Below, in pieces: positions 33,701 through 45,779 of a stretch of 64,000 nucleotides of DNA. Made by a program: the position numbers and the translations under genes. The notes under the pieces were generated by a model. It worked only from the letters and a program-made list of their open reading frames with translations. It was not told where the DNA came from and did no database searches. Origin of the DNA: Clytia hemisphaerica (Eukaryota; Cnidaria; Hydrozoa; Leptothecata; Clytiidae). The DNA lies in the NCBI GenBank assembly GCA_902728285.1, contig CACVBU010000820.1, forward strand, positions 110,107 through 174,106, written 5' to 3'. Every line of letters begins with the position of its first letter. Within the stretch, counting starts at the first letter, position 1.

Positions 33701-33800
33701 AAAGCTGGCCAATCAGGCCGAAAGCTGGCCAATCAGGCCGAAAGCTGGCCAATCAGGCCGAAAGCTGGCCAATCAGGCCGAAAGCTGGCCAATCAGGCCT
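33701..33800. repeat. 20-bp minisatellite, five copies, CCAAT core
   Basis: Five head-to-tail copies of AAAGCTGGCCAATCAGGCCG, perfect except for the last base. GGCCAATCAG in every unit fits the NF-Y (CCAAT-box) consensus, at a constant 20-bp spacing. It lies 1.5 kb upstream of the ISOC start. Regulatory function is inference only. Confidence 0.9.
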
Positions 33801-34055
33801 AACCTGCATTGCAGGGAAAAATCTCCCTGCCTGCTGGCTAGTTACCTATGCCAACCCAAGTGTTAAACAAGCAGCAAAAATTTCATAAAACTAGACTGTG
33901 AACAAAGTTTAACGCTTGGATTCCCAGGCTAGATTTTGATCTGCCAAATCCCAAATGTTGCATTGTTATTTTGCAGAATTTTTGAATTTTTGCTTCGAAA
34001 TGTGATACGTTAAAATTTAATTTGATCACATTTGATCCCTGATTCTGTACCCCTG

Positions 34056-34750
34056 TCCAGACGGTGTCAATCGAACAACTTTGAACAAAAATCGCAATCG
34101 AACCAAACGAACGTAATCAAACGCAATCGAATAATTGCGATTCGATTGTCAAACGTAATCGAATCTCAATCGAACGGCCGATTCCTGGGTAATATTAGAT
34201 TGTGTTCAATTGCGTTCGAGTAACGTTAGATTGGTTCTATTAATAGTTGACTATATGTCCCATTGGTTCGATACGATTATGTTCGATGAGTTTGATTGCA
34301 ATTAAATTAAATTGGATCACTCTGTTAGAGCTTTTTAGCATGGGCGGCCGAGCGTTTATTAAGTATCGTACGAAAGCGAATAAAATCTAAATCAATCGAA
34401 CGTACTCGAACATAATCGAATAGACCTTTTTTCAAAGAGGACGTCCTGTTGAATAATTATGTAGTCCAGCCATAAAAACAATGATAGAGCCATGCATAAT
34501 TACTGTATCATGTATATTGTAATAATTATGCATGGTTTTATCATTGTTTTTCTGCTGGACTACATAATTATTCAACAGGGTGGCCTCTTTGAAAAAAGGT
34601 CTATATAATGGAACGTAATTGAACGGAAGATCCTGGGTAATATTCGATTGCGATTCAATTGCGTTCGACAATCGAATTGCAATTATTCAATTGTGTTCAA
34701 TTGTGTTCAATTGATTCGGCGTTCGATTCGTTCGATTGACACCGTGTGGC
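34056..34750. mobile_element. Fold-back element rich in AATCGAACG words, with nested hairpin
   Basis: The ends ACGGTGTCAATCGAAC and GTTCGATTGACACCGT are perfect inverted repeats. The arms are filled with variants of CGTAATCGAA. A second hairpin occupies 34421-34603. No coding capacity. Similar GATTACGTTAGATTG words reappear near 63780-63830. Confidence 0.75.
34421..34603. repeat. Nested long hairpin, arms about 85 bp
   Basis: The left arm begins TAGACCTTTTTTCAAAGAGG and the right arm ends CCTCTTTGAAAAAAGGTCTA. The arms match through TTGAATAATTATGTAGTCCA and ATAATTATGCATGG with few changes. The loop is only about 15 bp. Likely a fold-back MITE inserted in the larger element. Confidence 0.8.
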
Positions 34751-35314
34751 CCTTTAATCAAAGCAAAAAAAGCGCTAGGATTGCTGATTTCAGCTTAAAC
34801 TCTTTGCACAGTCCACTATATAGTTTAGGTACCTTATTCGGTACATAAACCTCTCCGCATTTAATTTTAAAAATGTGGTTAAAATCTTTTCACTGTCCCT
34901 CTGTCCCTCTCCCTCCCTTTGGCCTTTCTGTCAAAGGTCTATTCAATAATTAATGAAAAGCAAGAAATAAGTTGTAAAATAAAATAACAAAATATAACAA
35001 AAAATTAAAATCAACTCTGCTGTAAATAAATTAAAGACCAAGGTAGGCTGGATGGGTATTCCAATTCCAAAAAAAATTTATTTTCCAAACGTTTTTTCGC
35101 CATGTGTTTTAAATGTTACCTGTACCCTAGTTGTCAATTTTCTTATCTTCTTTAACACGAGGGAGAAGAATGAAAAACCTCAGGATATTTCTTATTTGTA
35201 TCCGCGTAGCGTGAAAGCATAGCGAAGAGAAGAGAGAATGATAAACCACGTGATCAGCTAATCTTAGAAATCGAAAGTGAAACTTTGTAAGATTTCGAAA
35301 AGTAAACAACAAAG

Positions 35315-36754
35315 ATGGCGGCCAGAATTGGGAAAGTTGCTGCAGACACAAGTGCATTTTTCTTGTGTGATGTACAAGACAAATTTCGCCCTTTGATCCG
35401 ATATTTTCCTGAAATCTGCACGGTTGCTAATCGTTTATCAGCTGCATCAAAGGCTTTGGATATTCCACTTGTAGTTTCAGAACATTATCCAAAAGCCCTT
35501 GGAAACACTGTTCCAGAAATTGACACCGGCCATGGGACCGTCTTCCCAAAAACCTCCTTTTCAATGGCTGTTAAAGATTTGAAAGATCATGTCAAAACCG
35601 TTAGACCAAACCTCAAATCTGTCATTCTTTATGGAATAGAGGTAAATTTTTATGATTTTTTTTTTAGTTTTACATAAAGAAAATCAAAATTACCCGTTAC
35701 AGGCGGCAATCACAAATATCTTCGTTTGGCGTCGCCCGACCGACTCTCGAAAATTGAGTAGAATTGAGGCGGTGAGTCGGTAAATTTGTTGGACTTTTTC
35801 TGTCAATGACCTTTCCTTCGTTCAAAAATTTTATTATTGCCGATTTATTGCGAGCGATTTCTAGCGCATTTTTTGGCTGCTGGCTCTGGCTGGCAGTTTC
35901 CTCCAAGAATGCACTCCAAAAATGGATGGGAAAATGGAAACCCGAAAATTTTTAGACCCAACAAGGACGCGAAATGAAGTTATTTGTGATTGCCACCTTA
36001 TTCCTAAAACCAAAGTTTCACTGACAAATATATTTTTAAAAAATTTAAAAAATTTTTGTTTACTGAGAAAGATTTGTCAAAAGCAGTCTAGAATTTTAGC
36101 TTTGAATTGAAAGTTTTTCAACAGGAACAGTACCATGAGATCTTGTAACTTGCATCAGTGAAGGCTAACATGCATAACCCTCAAATGAGTAGATCATTTG
36201 TTTTGAAATTTTGCTGCTTTGATTGGTCAGTCATTTGATGTCTATGCAAGTTTCCCTCCACTGATGCAAGTTACCCAACTTCATTTTATACCTTTGTTTT
36301 GCGTAACAAGAATTCCACTTTCCTGCACTAAGATTAGAAAAGATTAGAAAAAAATGGAAAGTGGAATCTTATGCAAGATGACAACATGTGAGAAATGACA
36401 ATTGAAATTAAACGCAAATGAAGCCAACATCATGTACACCACAGTTTAATGATTTACATCTCTCTGACTCAATTGTTTTTCCTCAAACAGGCTCAAATGT
36501 GCGTACAACAAACTGCATTAGATTTTCTTGAAGAAGATTATGATGTCCATGTCATTGCAGATGCAACATCCTCTAGAACTATGACTGAGCGCTTGATGGC
36601 TTTAGAAAGAATGAAGCAAAGTGGGGCGTTCATCACTACAAGTGAATCTATCTTGTTTATGTTGCTGAAAGATGCTAAGCATGAAAGATTCCGTGAAATT
36701 CAAAAGATTATCATGGAGTCTGCACCTTATCAAGGACTTGTTCCCAATGAATAG
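35315..36754 (+). CDS. ISOC2: Isochorismatase domain-containing protein (ISOC1/ISOC2 family), two exons
   Basis: Exon 1 is 35315-35641 (109 codons, phase 0, donor GTAAAT). Exon 2 is 36491-36754 (acceptor CTCAAACAG, stop TAG). The joined protein has 196 residues, close to the usual size of about 200. The cysteine-hydrolase triad of the isochorismatase fold is visible: D19 in [10 protein letters not shown]79 in FPKTSFSM, and C113 in [11 protein letters not shown], with the Cys just after the exon junction. [19 protein letters not shown] and [13 protein letters not shown] are family signatures. The substrate of animal ISOC proteins is not settled. An AATAAA lies at 36866-36871. The start is in AAGATGGCGGCC, a good initiation context. 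Confidence 0.92.
35701..35998. mobile_element. MITE in the ISOC intron
   Basis: Inverted ends of about 33 bp: AGGCGGCAATCACAAATATC with TTCGTTTGGCGTC at the left and the complement (GACGCGAAATGAAG...GTGATTGCCACCT) at the right. About 300 bp, non-coding. No unambiguous target duplication. Confidence 0.65.
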
Positions 36755-37587
36755 GACTTTGATCTGCTTTGATAGTTATTATTTGGGAATATATTTTTGC
36801 ACAAAAACGCTGTAAAATTTTGATACATACAATTTCATTATTTTTTCATAGTCTTATATAATAAAAATAAATCAGAAGGTGAATTTTAAATCGAAAGAAA
36901 TGGGTTGAAATAAATAGAAGTTTGCTCATCCGTGTCCAGAATCTATCCATTGAGCTTGTAACCGTTAAACAATCGATCTGTCAATCATCTTAGAGCCAAT
37001 ATAGAAAATTTATTAATTATTTCATGGAGAGGTGATTTTTCGCAGTTTTTGTGGCATTGAATTTAAACAGTTCGTTGCAGGTACAAATTTTCTGTCTTTA
37101 AATCTCAAATCCATCACAGAACTTTATTTGTGCATTTTATTAGGCGTAGAAACTTTCGCGAGCAGAAAATTTCGAGATTTACGCGAATTTTGGCCCTTTT
37201 CGCGAAAGTGAGTGTCTTTAAAAATTCTAGGAAGGACCGTTCGCGAAAGTTTATGCTCGCGAAAAATTCTTGACAAAATAGAAAAAAACTTTGAATAAAA
37301 TTGGCTGTTCCATTAAATTTCATACAGTGGGGTGGACGAACCTTTTTAAGGCAAAAAAGGTTTTTAAAATGTGGTAATACGCCCTGGTAAATGGCAAAAT
37401 CTGCAAAAGAAGTCTTGGAAAAATTATTTTGATATCTTAAAAGGTAAGTTGGACGAACAAAAATTAGTCTATTACCCCCTGGAAATTTTAGAATAACCTT
37501 TGACCTACTGGAAAAATGAAAAAATACCCCTTGGAAATTCTTCTCCAATTACCCGCTGGAAATGTTCGTCCACCCCCGGTATGGATA

Positions 37588-38899
37588 CAGTGGTTTTTCC
37601 AAGCACTCAAATGCCTCCGTTAGACGGAGGCATTAAACTCAATTCAAATTGAGTTTCAGAAACTCAATTTGAAAGAAAATTTTCAGAAAAGAAGTAAAAG
37701 ATCAAATTTCACCATAATAAAATACTTTCTCACTCTTTCTTCCCCTTATTTAAGCCCATTAAAAAAATCTAAAGTACACTTTTGAGATCGCCTCAAAAAA
37801 TTGGTTCGAATCAAACTTGTCTGTTCAACACAAGCAAATTTCAGCCATATTAGAGCTAGCTGGGCTTATCCCACAATCAACAGCAGAAGTTGAACGCTCT
37901 TTCTCGTTGATGAAACTTATATGCACTAAATTACGCAAGTCCATGACCACACAGACACTTGCAAACTGTATGAGAATCGATTCCGACTTTAATGAAATCT
38001 TGAAAAAGTGGTACCAAGCAGAGGATACAAAAAGCAAACAACGTAAAGTTGCTGTCAAACTCTAAAGCTTGCTTTGAAATCACTTTTTAACAGTTCAACA
38101 TACATCACATTACATTCTTTTGACTATCTTTTGAAACAAACATGTTTTGGAACTTATTTTCTAGTCTGAAAGTTTCTTATCGTTTTTCATTTGTACATAT
38201 CTATATTTTTCATTAGTACGTTCAATTAAAGTAGTGTTCTGGTTTAGAGGCACCACTTCCTTTTTTGGCATTTCTTTTATCCCCCATTTTGCTAAAATTA
38301 GCTCTAGATATATATCATTTGTTGTTTTATTTTTTATTTTTTTAAAAGATGAAATTAGTTCATCATCCTCCTCACTTAAAAGCTGGATAGTGAGACCTTT
38401 TGAGTTTCTTTTGAAAAACTTTTTTGAAGGTAAAGAACTTAGTTCTATAATGCTAAAAGTGCAAAATACATAAAAAATACATCCACTTCTTCTTCTTTAT
38501 TTTTGTAACTTTTTTCTAATTCTAGTAGTTTTTTTATCATTTGGGCAGTTCTGTACCATTTGTTACACCATTTTATACAGTTTTATTAAATTTGTTAAAA
38601 GAGTTGAGAGGACTTTTCAGTAATTCATTCATTTTGTTCATCGCTAAATTCTAGAAATTCATTCACTTTTAACCGTTTTAAAGTGCCAGTTAAGGCCAAA
38701 TTATGCTCAGCTTTCGGGGGCTTCGCCCCCTGTACCCCCACCAGGGCTAGCCCTGGACCCACCGGGGGCTCAAGGCGCCCCCCAGACCCCCAGCCTTTAT
38801 TATCCAGCCTTTGGCTGGATATCACGGCTTATGCCTTTGATGAAAACTCAATTTGCAAGTACAAACGGAGGCATTGCTTAGTGCTTGGAAAAACCCCTG
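37588..38899. mobile_element. Decayed hAT element
   Basis: Inverted ends CAGTGGTTTTTCCAAGCACT and AGTGCTTGGAAAAACCCCTG, each with AATGCCTCCGTT next inside. GGATA is repeated on both flanks (37583-37587 and 38900-38904). That is shorter than the 8 bp usual for hAT, so the boundary may have mutated. The interior carries a fragment of hAT transposase and a GC-rich block (38716-38790) with short hairpins such as GGGGGCTTCGCCCCC. Confidence 0.75.
37817..38065 (+). pseudogene. hAT transposase C-terminal dimerisation domain fragment
   Basis: An 82-codon frame with STAEVERSFSLMKLICTKLR and SMTTQTLANCMRID, the conserved hATC dimerisation signature. The catalytic part is absent upstream, so this is a remnant of a former autonomous transposase. 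It lies within the hAT ends at 37588-38899. Confidence 0.8.
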
Positions 38900-39168
38900 G
38901 GATATGAAATGGAATGGCCCGATGTAACTTTTTAGCCTGCTAAAAGACTAAAGACTAAAAGACAAAGGCTAAAGTCAAAGGACAAATGTCTTAAGCCAAT
39001 CCAAGAAGTATTTGTCCCACTAAGCCATTTTTTCATGCGAAAATTCTCAATTTTACGCATTGATTCGCGAAAGTTTATACTCGAAAAAAATATTTTCCCG
39101 TTAAATTTGCAAAAGTAAATGTCGTGAATTTCGCGATTTTTAGTCCTCGCGAAAGTTTGTACGCCTAA

Positions 39169-42100
39169 GGTAATTGCGTAATTGGTGGATGGCCAAATAA
39201 GTTTTTCAGAGGGAATTTAATTTGGCGGATGAATGTCCTTCATCTGCCAAATTAAATTTTGTCCAAAAAAGCCATTAATAAAGAAAAAATATGTTTTAAA
39301 GCCTGAAATAACACACATTTGGGGGAGAGCAATTTAAATTTGACAGGAATTTAATTTGACGGATGAAGGAAAAAATTAAATTTGGTTCTCGCCAAAATTC
39401 CTTCCCTTAATATTTTCAGTTATTCATCCAAAATTTTCCGGTTTTTTATCGCGCGTTGAATGAAATCGGGATATGTCTTCGCAGTAATATTCATACGATG
39501 TGATATTCACGGTAATTGCTATAAAACTAGAAGAGATTTTTCTTCTGTTTTTTTCTGATTTAAAACTAAATATAACTCCAAAGTTAAAGAATCTTACCGA
39601 TTTTGCGATATTGAATACCATCGAGAAAAGCGAAATCTTGTCTGACCCATCGAATCTTCTGACATTGAAGTATTATAAATAAAAAGACATTGAATTCACT
39701 GTTATTTATTTCTCACATGCCAAACATGCTCAAGATTCAATATATCTCAGTTGTAACAGTCACATTCTGTGAGAATGATTTATCTTTATTTGATGTTTTG
39801 ACGAAATTTTAGGTCTAAAGGGACCAGCTTTCGCACTTTTCGTGTTTTGTCTTTTGTCTTGTCGCGAATCATATCGTCAATTTTGAACAAATATAGAAAA
39901 GTCAAAATGGGAGTTACAGCAAAGAAGTAGTACTACTTCTTTGGTTACAGGAAGGCTTCCCTTGGGACCAATCAGAATAAGGTTTATTAATGATTTTTAT
40001 AAGAATATTATGTTATCTCCTTTTAATATTGCTTACAAAATAACAAAAAGTTTGGAAATACACGCTTTCTTTTATAAGAATGGTGTTTTTTAATTCATCA
40101 TGAATATTCTTAACTTTTTGGGAAAAATTGTCCTGAAATATTCTTACATTATTCCTAGGTTAGGATCCAATCCCAGCCAAAATCTGGCATGTATGTAATA
40201 CATACCTCAAGCGAAATTTTGGTATTTTTGTCGAATCTTTTATCATTGCTGGGTAATAATTGGCAATTTTATGATAAAAAGCTCTAAGAATGGCATTCTT
40301 AGGTTCAGTTGGCATTCTTAATATATTCTTAATTTTCTGGTCAATTTCATCATAAATATTCTTATAAAAAAAATGTGTAACACGGCACTAAAAACAATCA
40401 TTCATTTTAACAAGTTATTATTAGCACATTCATTCATTGATTAGTAAAAGGAGTAAAGTATTGTTCAAAATGATAAAGAATGCATGACCTACGTATCTCT
40501 ATACATAAGGATTACAAAAAATATACTGGAAAGGATCTTATTTCGTGAGCGCAGATATTTCTCGTTTTTCGAAAAGGTACAAGTTGGTATTTATTGTTAT
40601 GATAGGTAGTATGTTGTGTTTGTTATGATGTACTGTGTTGTGTTTTGGTTTAAAAATAAAACTTTTTACTGGAAAAAATGGTTATGACATACTTTGCCTT
40701 TTTAACGAAAGAACTTCTAGGAAATATCTTGAATATCGCTAGCATCTGCACACTTTCTTTTTTTTATGAGCTACCCGCCGAACTCAATCTTGGTTTGTGA
40801 TGTATATAGTGTTCTGATAAAGATACCGGGTGTGTCAAAAAATACGCCCCTATTTTACAATCTTTGACGTACATTTTTTCGGTAAATGAATTCTAAATCC
40901 TTTTGGCACTAAAAAACAGGCAGCTGATCAGAATGCTTTATTTTGCTCAATTGAAAATCAAGTATCAGATAGAGTTGAAACCTTGTTTAATTAGGGTCAT
41001 GATTTGATAGACCAAAAAATCGAGATTGAATTTCTGAGTAAACATTCGTGTAACACCCTGTCTCAATGACCCGGTGATGTTTTATAGCCAAATGGATAGA
41101 ATCATGTTTAAATTTGTGCAGATTTATAAATTTATTGTTTACATTATAATTAATTGATTGCTCAGAAATCAAATAGCGTTATCAAAATTACAATAGTTAC
41201 GAGTTCAGTAAATTTTGCGATTGCGGTGTAATTTCAGGGTAACTTTCTCACCGGATGCACAATTTTCAAGCATTCTTCAGTGCCTGTTTTGCGGTTGTGC
41301 TGTGTTCAATTTATTTATTGCACTTTGTGTTTTTTGGTTCTGCTTGTTCTGTTGTATGAAAATTTTTTGAACATGTCTGTCAGATTAGACTACAGCTTAT
41401 TCTAGATAGTTGGTTTTTGGTGAGATTTTGTTGTTTTTGAACGTCGCTTTATTTTGTTTTAAAGGATTATCATATCTATGTGTACATAACAGAATTTCAA
41501 CGTTAGTAGTCCTTTAGAACTTGTCGTTACTAGGTCATGGACATGAAGGGATGTTGTTATTTCTTTCCGAGGGCGACACAGAGTTTGAAGAAGGCTGAAT
41601 GCTTTGGTTTGTGATATGCATGTGCAAGCATGACATAAGGTTTAAAATGTTTATCGTATTATTGTATATTTGACAATGGATATGGCCGAATGAAATTTGA
41701 CTTACTTTAACCTCCAATCATCTGTCAAATTTGTTGATGCGGATATATTTAGAAAACACTCTCATTTATAAGAATCAATAAGTTTTATGTCGAGACTACG
41801 CCGTTCTTGTTTTTTTGCTCTTTGATCATCGCACTGTTATTTATCCTGTTCTTGCTTTTAGGGCAAATTGATATATTTTTCGATATTTTTAGGCTTTTAT
41901 ACCCCTGTCTCACAACCCCGGTGGTTTTTCCTCAGTTGGGATAAATTTCCTATTGAAATCCCGATGGGAATATAAATTCTATTGTTCTAGGGTTAAAAAA
42001 TCCAGTAGGGATGCTTTTGGAGTGCAATTTTTAAACATTGAATTTCCAAGAGGTGTGCTTTTGTATTCAATCCATACTAGTTTGACCCTAAATGTGCTTA

Positions 42101-42644
42101 AAATTCGAACATCCAAAGCTCATAAATTTTTGAATTTCGACACTTTTAACCATTTCTGTTTTCAAAAAGAATAAACCAGCTGCGCTGGAAGCTCCGGCTT
42201 AAGAGATTAAAAGATGTGAAAGATGAGCTTGTTGAGTTAGTTGTGTTAGAACGTTGCCCACAAACTGCTAATCAGAACAGATCAGAAAGCAAAGTAATAA
42301 TTCTATTGCAGAGCGAGTATGAGAAATAATCTTAACGAATAAATAAACCAGCTGGTAGTTTAGCTCTTCTAAGTGATTACATATGCACTTTCTTGCCTAA
42401 AGAACCAACCCCACCCCCCGCCCACTCAACCTCGACTAAAAAGTTCAAAATTGGAGCTAAAGGAGATAAACATTTAGAAGTCAATATTTCCAAGTTCTTG
42501 ATTTGATTGTCCAGATAAAATTTCGGGGAGAAAAATAGCCTAAATTAGAGGCCACGGGCTTTTAGCTATTAAGCATTATTTTTTCTGTTGGGATAATACT
42601 TGGGGGAGAGTAGGATAAACCAATTAAAATGGTACAATAGTGTG
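39169..42644. other. Intergenic, no gene
   Basis: AT-rich, with AATTTAATTTGGCGGATGAA-type short repeats near 39220-39370 and mariner-like words (ACCGGGTGTGTCAAAAAATA) at about 40827. Small open frames show no conserved pattern. Confidence 0.4.
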
Positions 42645-42992
42645 TACCTTATTGGTATATATTTTGGCGTGTTACAAATTTTCGCGGGTACTTAATTTCG
42701 CGAGATTTTTGGTCAATTTTCGCGAAATTTAATACTGTTTAAATTTTTCAAAATTACAAAATCGCGAAATTAAATACACGCGAAAAAATTTTTCTTAGTA
42801 TTTTGTTAGTATTTTTACATCTAAAACGTTGTGTTTCAAAAATACCTAAAGTGAATCGCAAAATTTAATACACGTGAAAATTTTCCAGAAGTCGGCAATC
42901 GCAAAATTTAATACACGTGAAACACGTTTTTTCGAAAAAATTTCGCGATTTGCGAAAATTTGTAACACGCGAAAATATATACCAATAAGGTA
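42645..42992. mobile_element. Fold-back MITE with 42-bp inverted ends
   Basis: The left end TACCTTATTGGTATATATTT, then the GGCGTGTTACAAATTTTCGCG words, is repeated inverted at the right end with about one change. The interior consists of TTCGCGAAATTTAATAC words, as in the element at 2995-6446. 348 bp, non-coding. Confidence 0.8.
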
Positions 42993-43009
42993 TGTAATAA
43001 ATAGTGGTA

Positions 43010-44330
43010 TACTTGGAAAAAAACCTGTTTTGGGTTTGAAAAATCTTCAAAAGGAACGGTCACCCCAGCCAATGAAATTACGACAAAGTCCAAAAAATAT
43101 CATTTCCGGTTATAACACTGTGAAAATCAAATTTACACAGGAATTGTGTTTTATTATCCTTTACTGAATTCCCATAGTGATATGTTTGTAAAAAATCTGT
43201 GTCGGGTTTGAAAAATCAAAGGAACGGTCGCCAGCCGCGATGAAATTACAGGAATTGTGTTTTAGTATCCTTTATTGAATTCTCATAGTGATATGTTTGT
43301 AAAATATATGTGTTGGGTTTGAAAAATCAAAAGGAACGGTCGCCAGCCGCGATGAAATTACCCTCAACTGCTCCAACTTGGGACTATCTTATACGCAACA
43401 TGGGACGGCCATTCCACCAGCATTTCACCAAACCTCAAAAATCATTAGATTTGAGTTTAATGAACCGCGTATTAAAAAATACCCGATTTCTCTTTCGATT
43501 TTACAGTAAGTGAAAATACAGACCAGATATCAACAAGTTCCATGTTGCGTACACTCATCCCAAGTTGGAGCAGTTGACGGTACGATACGGAGTTAAAAAA
43601 CAATCATTTTCAGCCATAATACAGTGAAAATTTCTCCGATCTTGTTCAAACTTACACAGGAATTGTGTTTTAGTATCCTTTACTGAATTCTCATAGTGAT
43701 ATGTTTGTAAAAAATCTTTGTCGGGTTTGAAAAATCAAAAGGAACGGTCGCCAGCCTCGATGAAATTACGACAAAGTCCAAAAACGATCATTTTTTTCAG
43801 CCATAATACTGTGAAAAATTCTCCAATCTTGTTCAAACTTACACAGGAATTGTGTTTTTAGTATCCTTTACCGAATTCTCATAGTGATATGTTTGTAAAA
43901 ATCTGTGTCGGTTTGAAAAATCAAAAGGAACGGTCGCCAGCCGCGATGATGAATTACAACAAAGTCCAAAATGATAATTTTCAGCCATAACACTGTCTGA
44001 CTGTGAAAATTTCTCCAATCTTGTTAAAATTTACACAGGAACTGTGTTTCATTATCCTTTATTGAATTCTCATAGTGATATGTTTGTAAAAAATCTGTGT
44101 CGGGTTTGAAAAATCAAAAGGAACGGTCGCCAGCCGATGATGAATACAACAATAACAAAGTCCAAAACAGGATCATTTTCAGCCATACATAACACCACAA
44201 AAAATACTGTGTATCAATGGCTGTGTGTTTGAAAGTTTCATTGTCAAGTTTGAAAATCCAAAAGGGACAACCACCAATTAGATGACCAAAAGTCCACAAT
44301 AGATCATTTTTACAGCATAAAATCATGAGA
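43010..44330. repeat. Degenerate tandem-repeat block
   Basis: At least five units share GAATTCTCATAGTGATATGT, TTGTAAAAAATCTGTGTCGG, and GAAAAATCAAAAGGAACGGT followed by CGCCAGCCGCGATGAAATTA. Spacing varies from about 120 to 350 bp because of deletions and one insertion (43361-43580). Non-coding satellite-like sequence. Confidence 0.75.
43361..43580. mobile_element. 220-bp MITE inserted at TA within the tandem repeat
   Basis: Inverted ends CCCTCAACTGCTCCAACTTG and CAAGTTGGAGCAGTTGACGG, continuing to ACGCAACATGG, bounded by TA on each side (43359-43360 and 43581-43582). Other units of the tandem repeat lack it and read straight through TTACGACAAAG, which confirms the insertion site. Confidence 0.75.
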
Positions 44331-45750
44331 AACACACGTATTTGAATTCAGTATACAATAGCAGTACAACGTACAACGTAACATCAAACTTCTCAAATCA
44401 TGTTCAAAACATCATGAATTATAAGGATGAAAATGATCAATTTTTCACTGAGATTTGTCAGTATTCACAGCTCACCAGTCCACGACCTTTCGATAGCCAT
44501 CTTTTTCTAATATTTTCGGCCAATCAAATCACAGTATTACCGGAATCAGTGATCCGTTTTTGTTAAATCGGAATAGATCATCGGATTAGATAAACAGACA
44601 AAAAATGTCTTGACCCTTCTTCTTGTCGGAAGAGAGAATTAAAGGCTCCTAGGCCGGAGCAATTATTCTAATAAAAATACGTGTGTTACGCTATTAAGAA
44701 TGTTTAAATCAACACTAGTTTATTCTTTTGTCCTGTTTGAGATTCGCAGCATGAAATGGTGGGCATTTTAGTTGAGAAATTCTTGAGAGAATACACCAGT
44801 GATGAAGCGTGTTTCAAACATAAAAATGGTTATATCACGTCGTAGAAACACTCCTCCATGGAGCGATAATTGCACCGATCATTGAACAGGAAGCTTGGAT
44901 TTAACAAATCGAACAAATTAAAGAGCAATAGCGGTGGGATGTGATTTAGTTTTTTACAAAGGGAAAGGATTTGTTTAATAAGTATGGATTAACATATACT
45001 GGTGTGGTATCAAATTGATGCAAAGATTCGTTATAAAGTTGAAGGTTATTAGCTTTGATGAGTTTGACTACAAAGTTTTCTGTTTTCGAAGAGCTCATAC
45101 TATTAATGGCGAGTTCGAAGGTTAGACAGAGTATTAATGTTTATTTCTGTTTAGAGATTAAGTTCAAGATATTTATTTCTTAACTTTTTTTCTGTTTTTG
45201 CGTAAGAAAGCCACTAATACTGATAAGGCCACTTAAAAGGCAAGGAAATCTTTCCCATGGAAAAATCTTTTTTGTAGAGTGATAAATTTGAAAAGTAACT
45301 GATAATATATTTGAGTGATGTCTTGTGAAGTGTTTTACATATTTTATATTCATACATTTTTTCTTTTTAGTGTGGGGTAAAAGGTTATACTGTATATATT
45401 ATGCTGCAAGAGCACAGAGAGTTTACCGAGTTTAGACTTTCGAAGTGAACTTTTATGTTCTTTAAAAGAAGCCCCGAGCAGTTTGCATGAAAGCGTGCGT
45501 GAATCGGCGAGTGCGTGAAATGAAAAACTTGTGTAAACAGAAATTGCGTGAATTGCGAAAAGAATTACGTGGATGCATGAATTTTGGAAAAATAATTGCG
45601 TGATTGCGTGAATTGAAGGTCCGCTTTTCATAAAACATTTTGGGTCCTTTTAGGACTTAAAAACATAAGTAATATGTTTTGAAACAAAATCGAGCAATAA
45701 CAGAAAGTGGATTTCTATTTTAGAACAAGCTGTTGCTAAAAAAATAAAAA
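44331..45750. other. Intergenic upstream of the MFS gene
   Basis: No exon or domain-bearing frame. A GCGTGAATTGCG-type short repeat occurs near 45485-45620. The stretch would contain the promoter of the plus-strand transporter gene. Confidence 0.4.
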
Positions 45751-45774
45751 ATGGAGGAAAATAACAACACGTAA
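45751..45774 (+). promoter_or_regulatory. Short upstream ORF before the MFS start
   Basis: ATGGAGGAAAATAACAACAC ends in ACGTAA, an eight-codon frame (with stop) ending five bases before the main ATG at 45780. It could lower initiation at the main start. The ACACGTAAGG sequence also resembles a splice donor, which would then exclude the main ATG, so the reading is not certain. Confidence 0.35.
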
Positions 45775-45779
45775 GGATC

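Larger units (their letters stand above)
37140..39168. mobile_element. Fold-back element with TTAGGCGTA ends, hosting a nested hAT
   Basis: The left end TTAGGCGTAGAAACTTTCGC and the right end GCGAAAGTTTGTACGCCTAA are inverted repeats. The inner arms share TTCGCGAAA words. The hAT element at 37588-38899 interrupts it, which explains its 2-kb length. Confidence 0.65.

Noticed and set aside
33701..33800. CRISPR-like array
   Set aside because: The units are contiguous with no spacers; it is a minisatellite in a eukaryotic genome.
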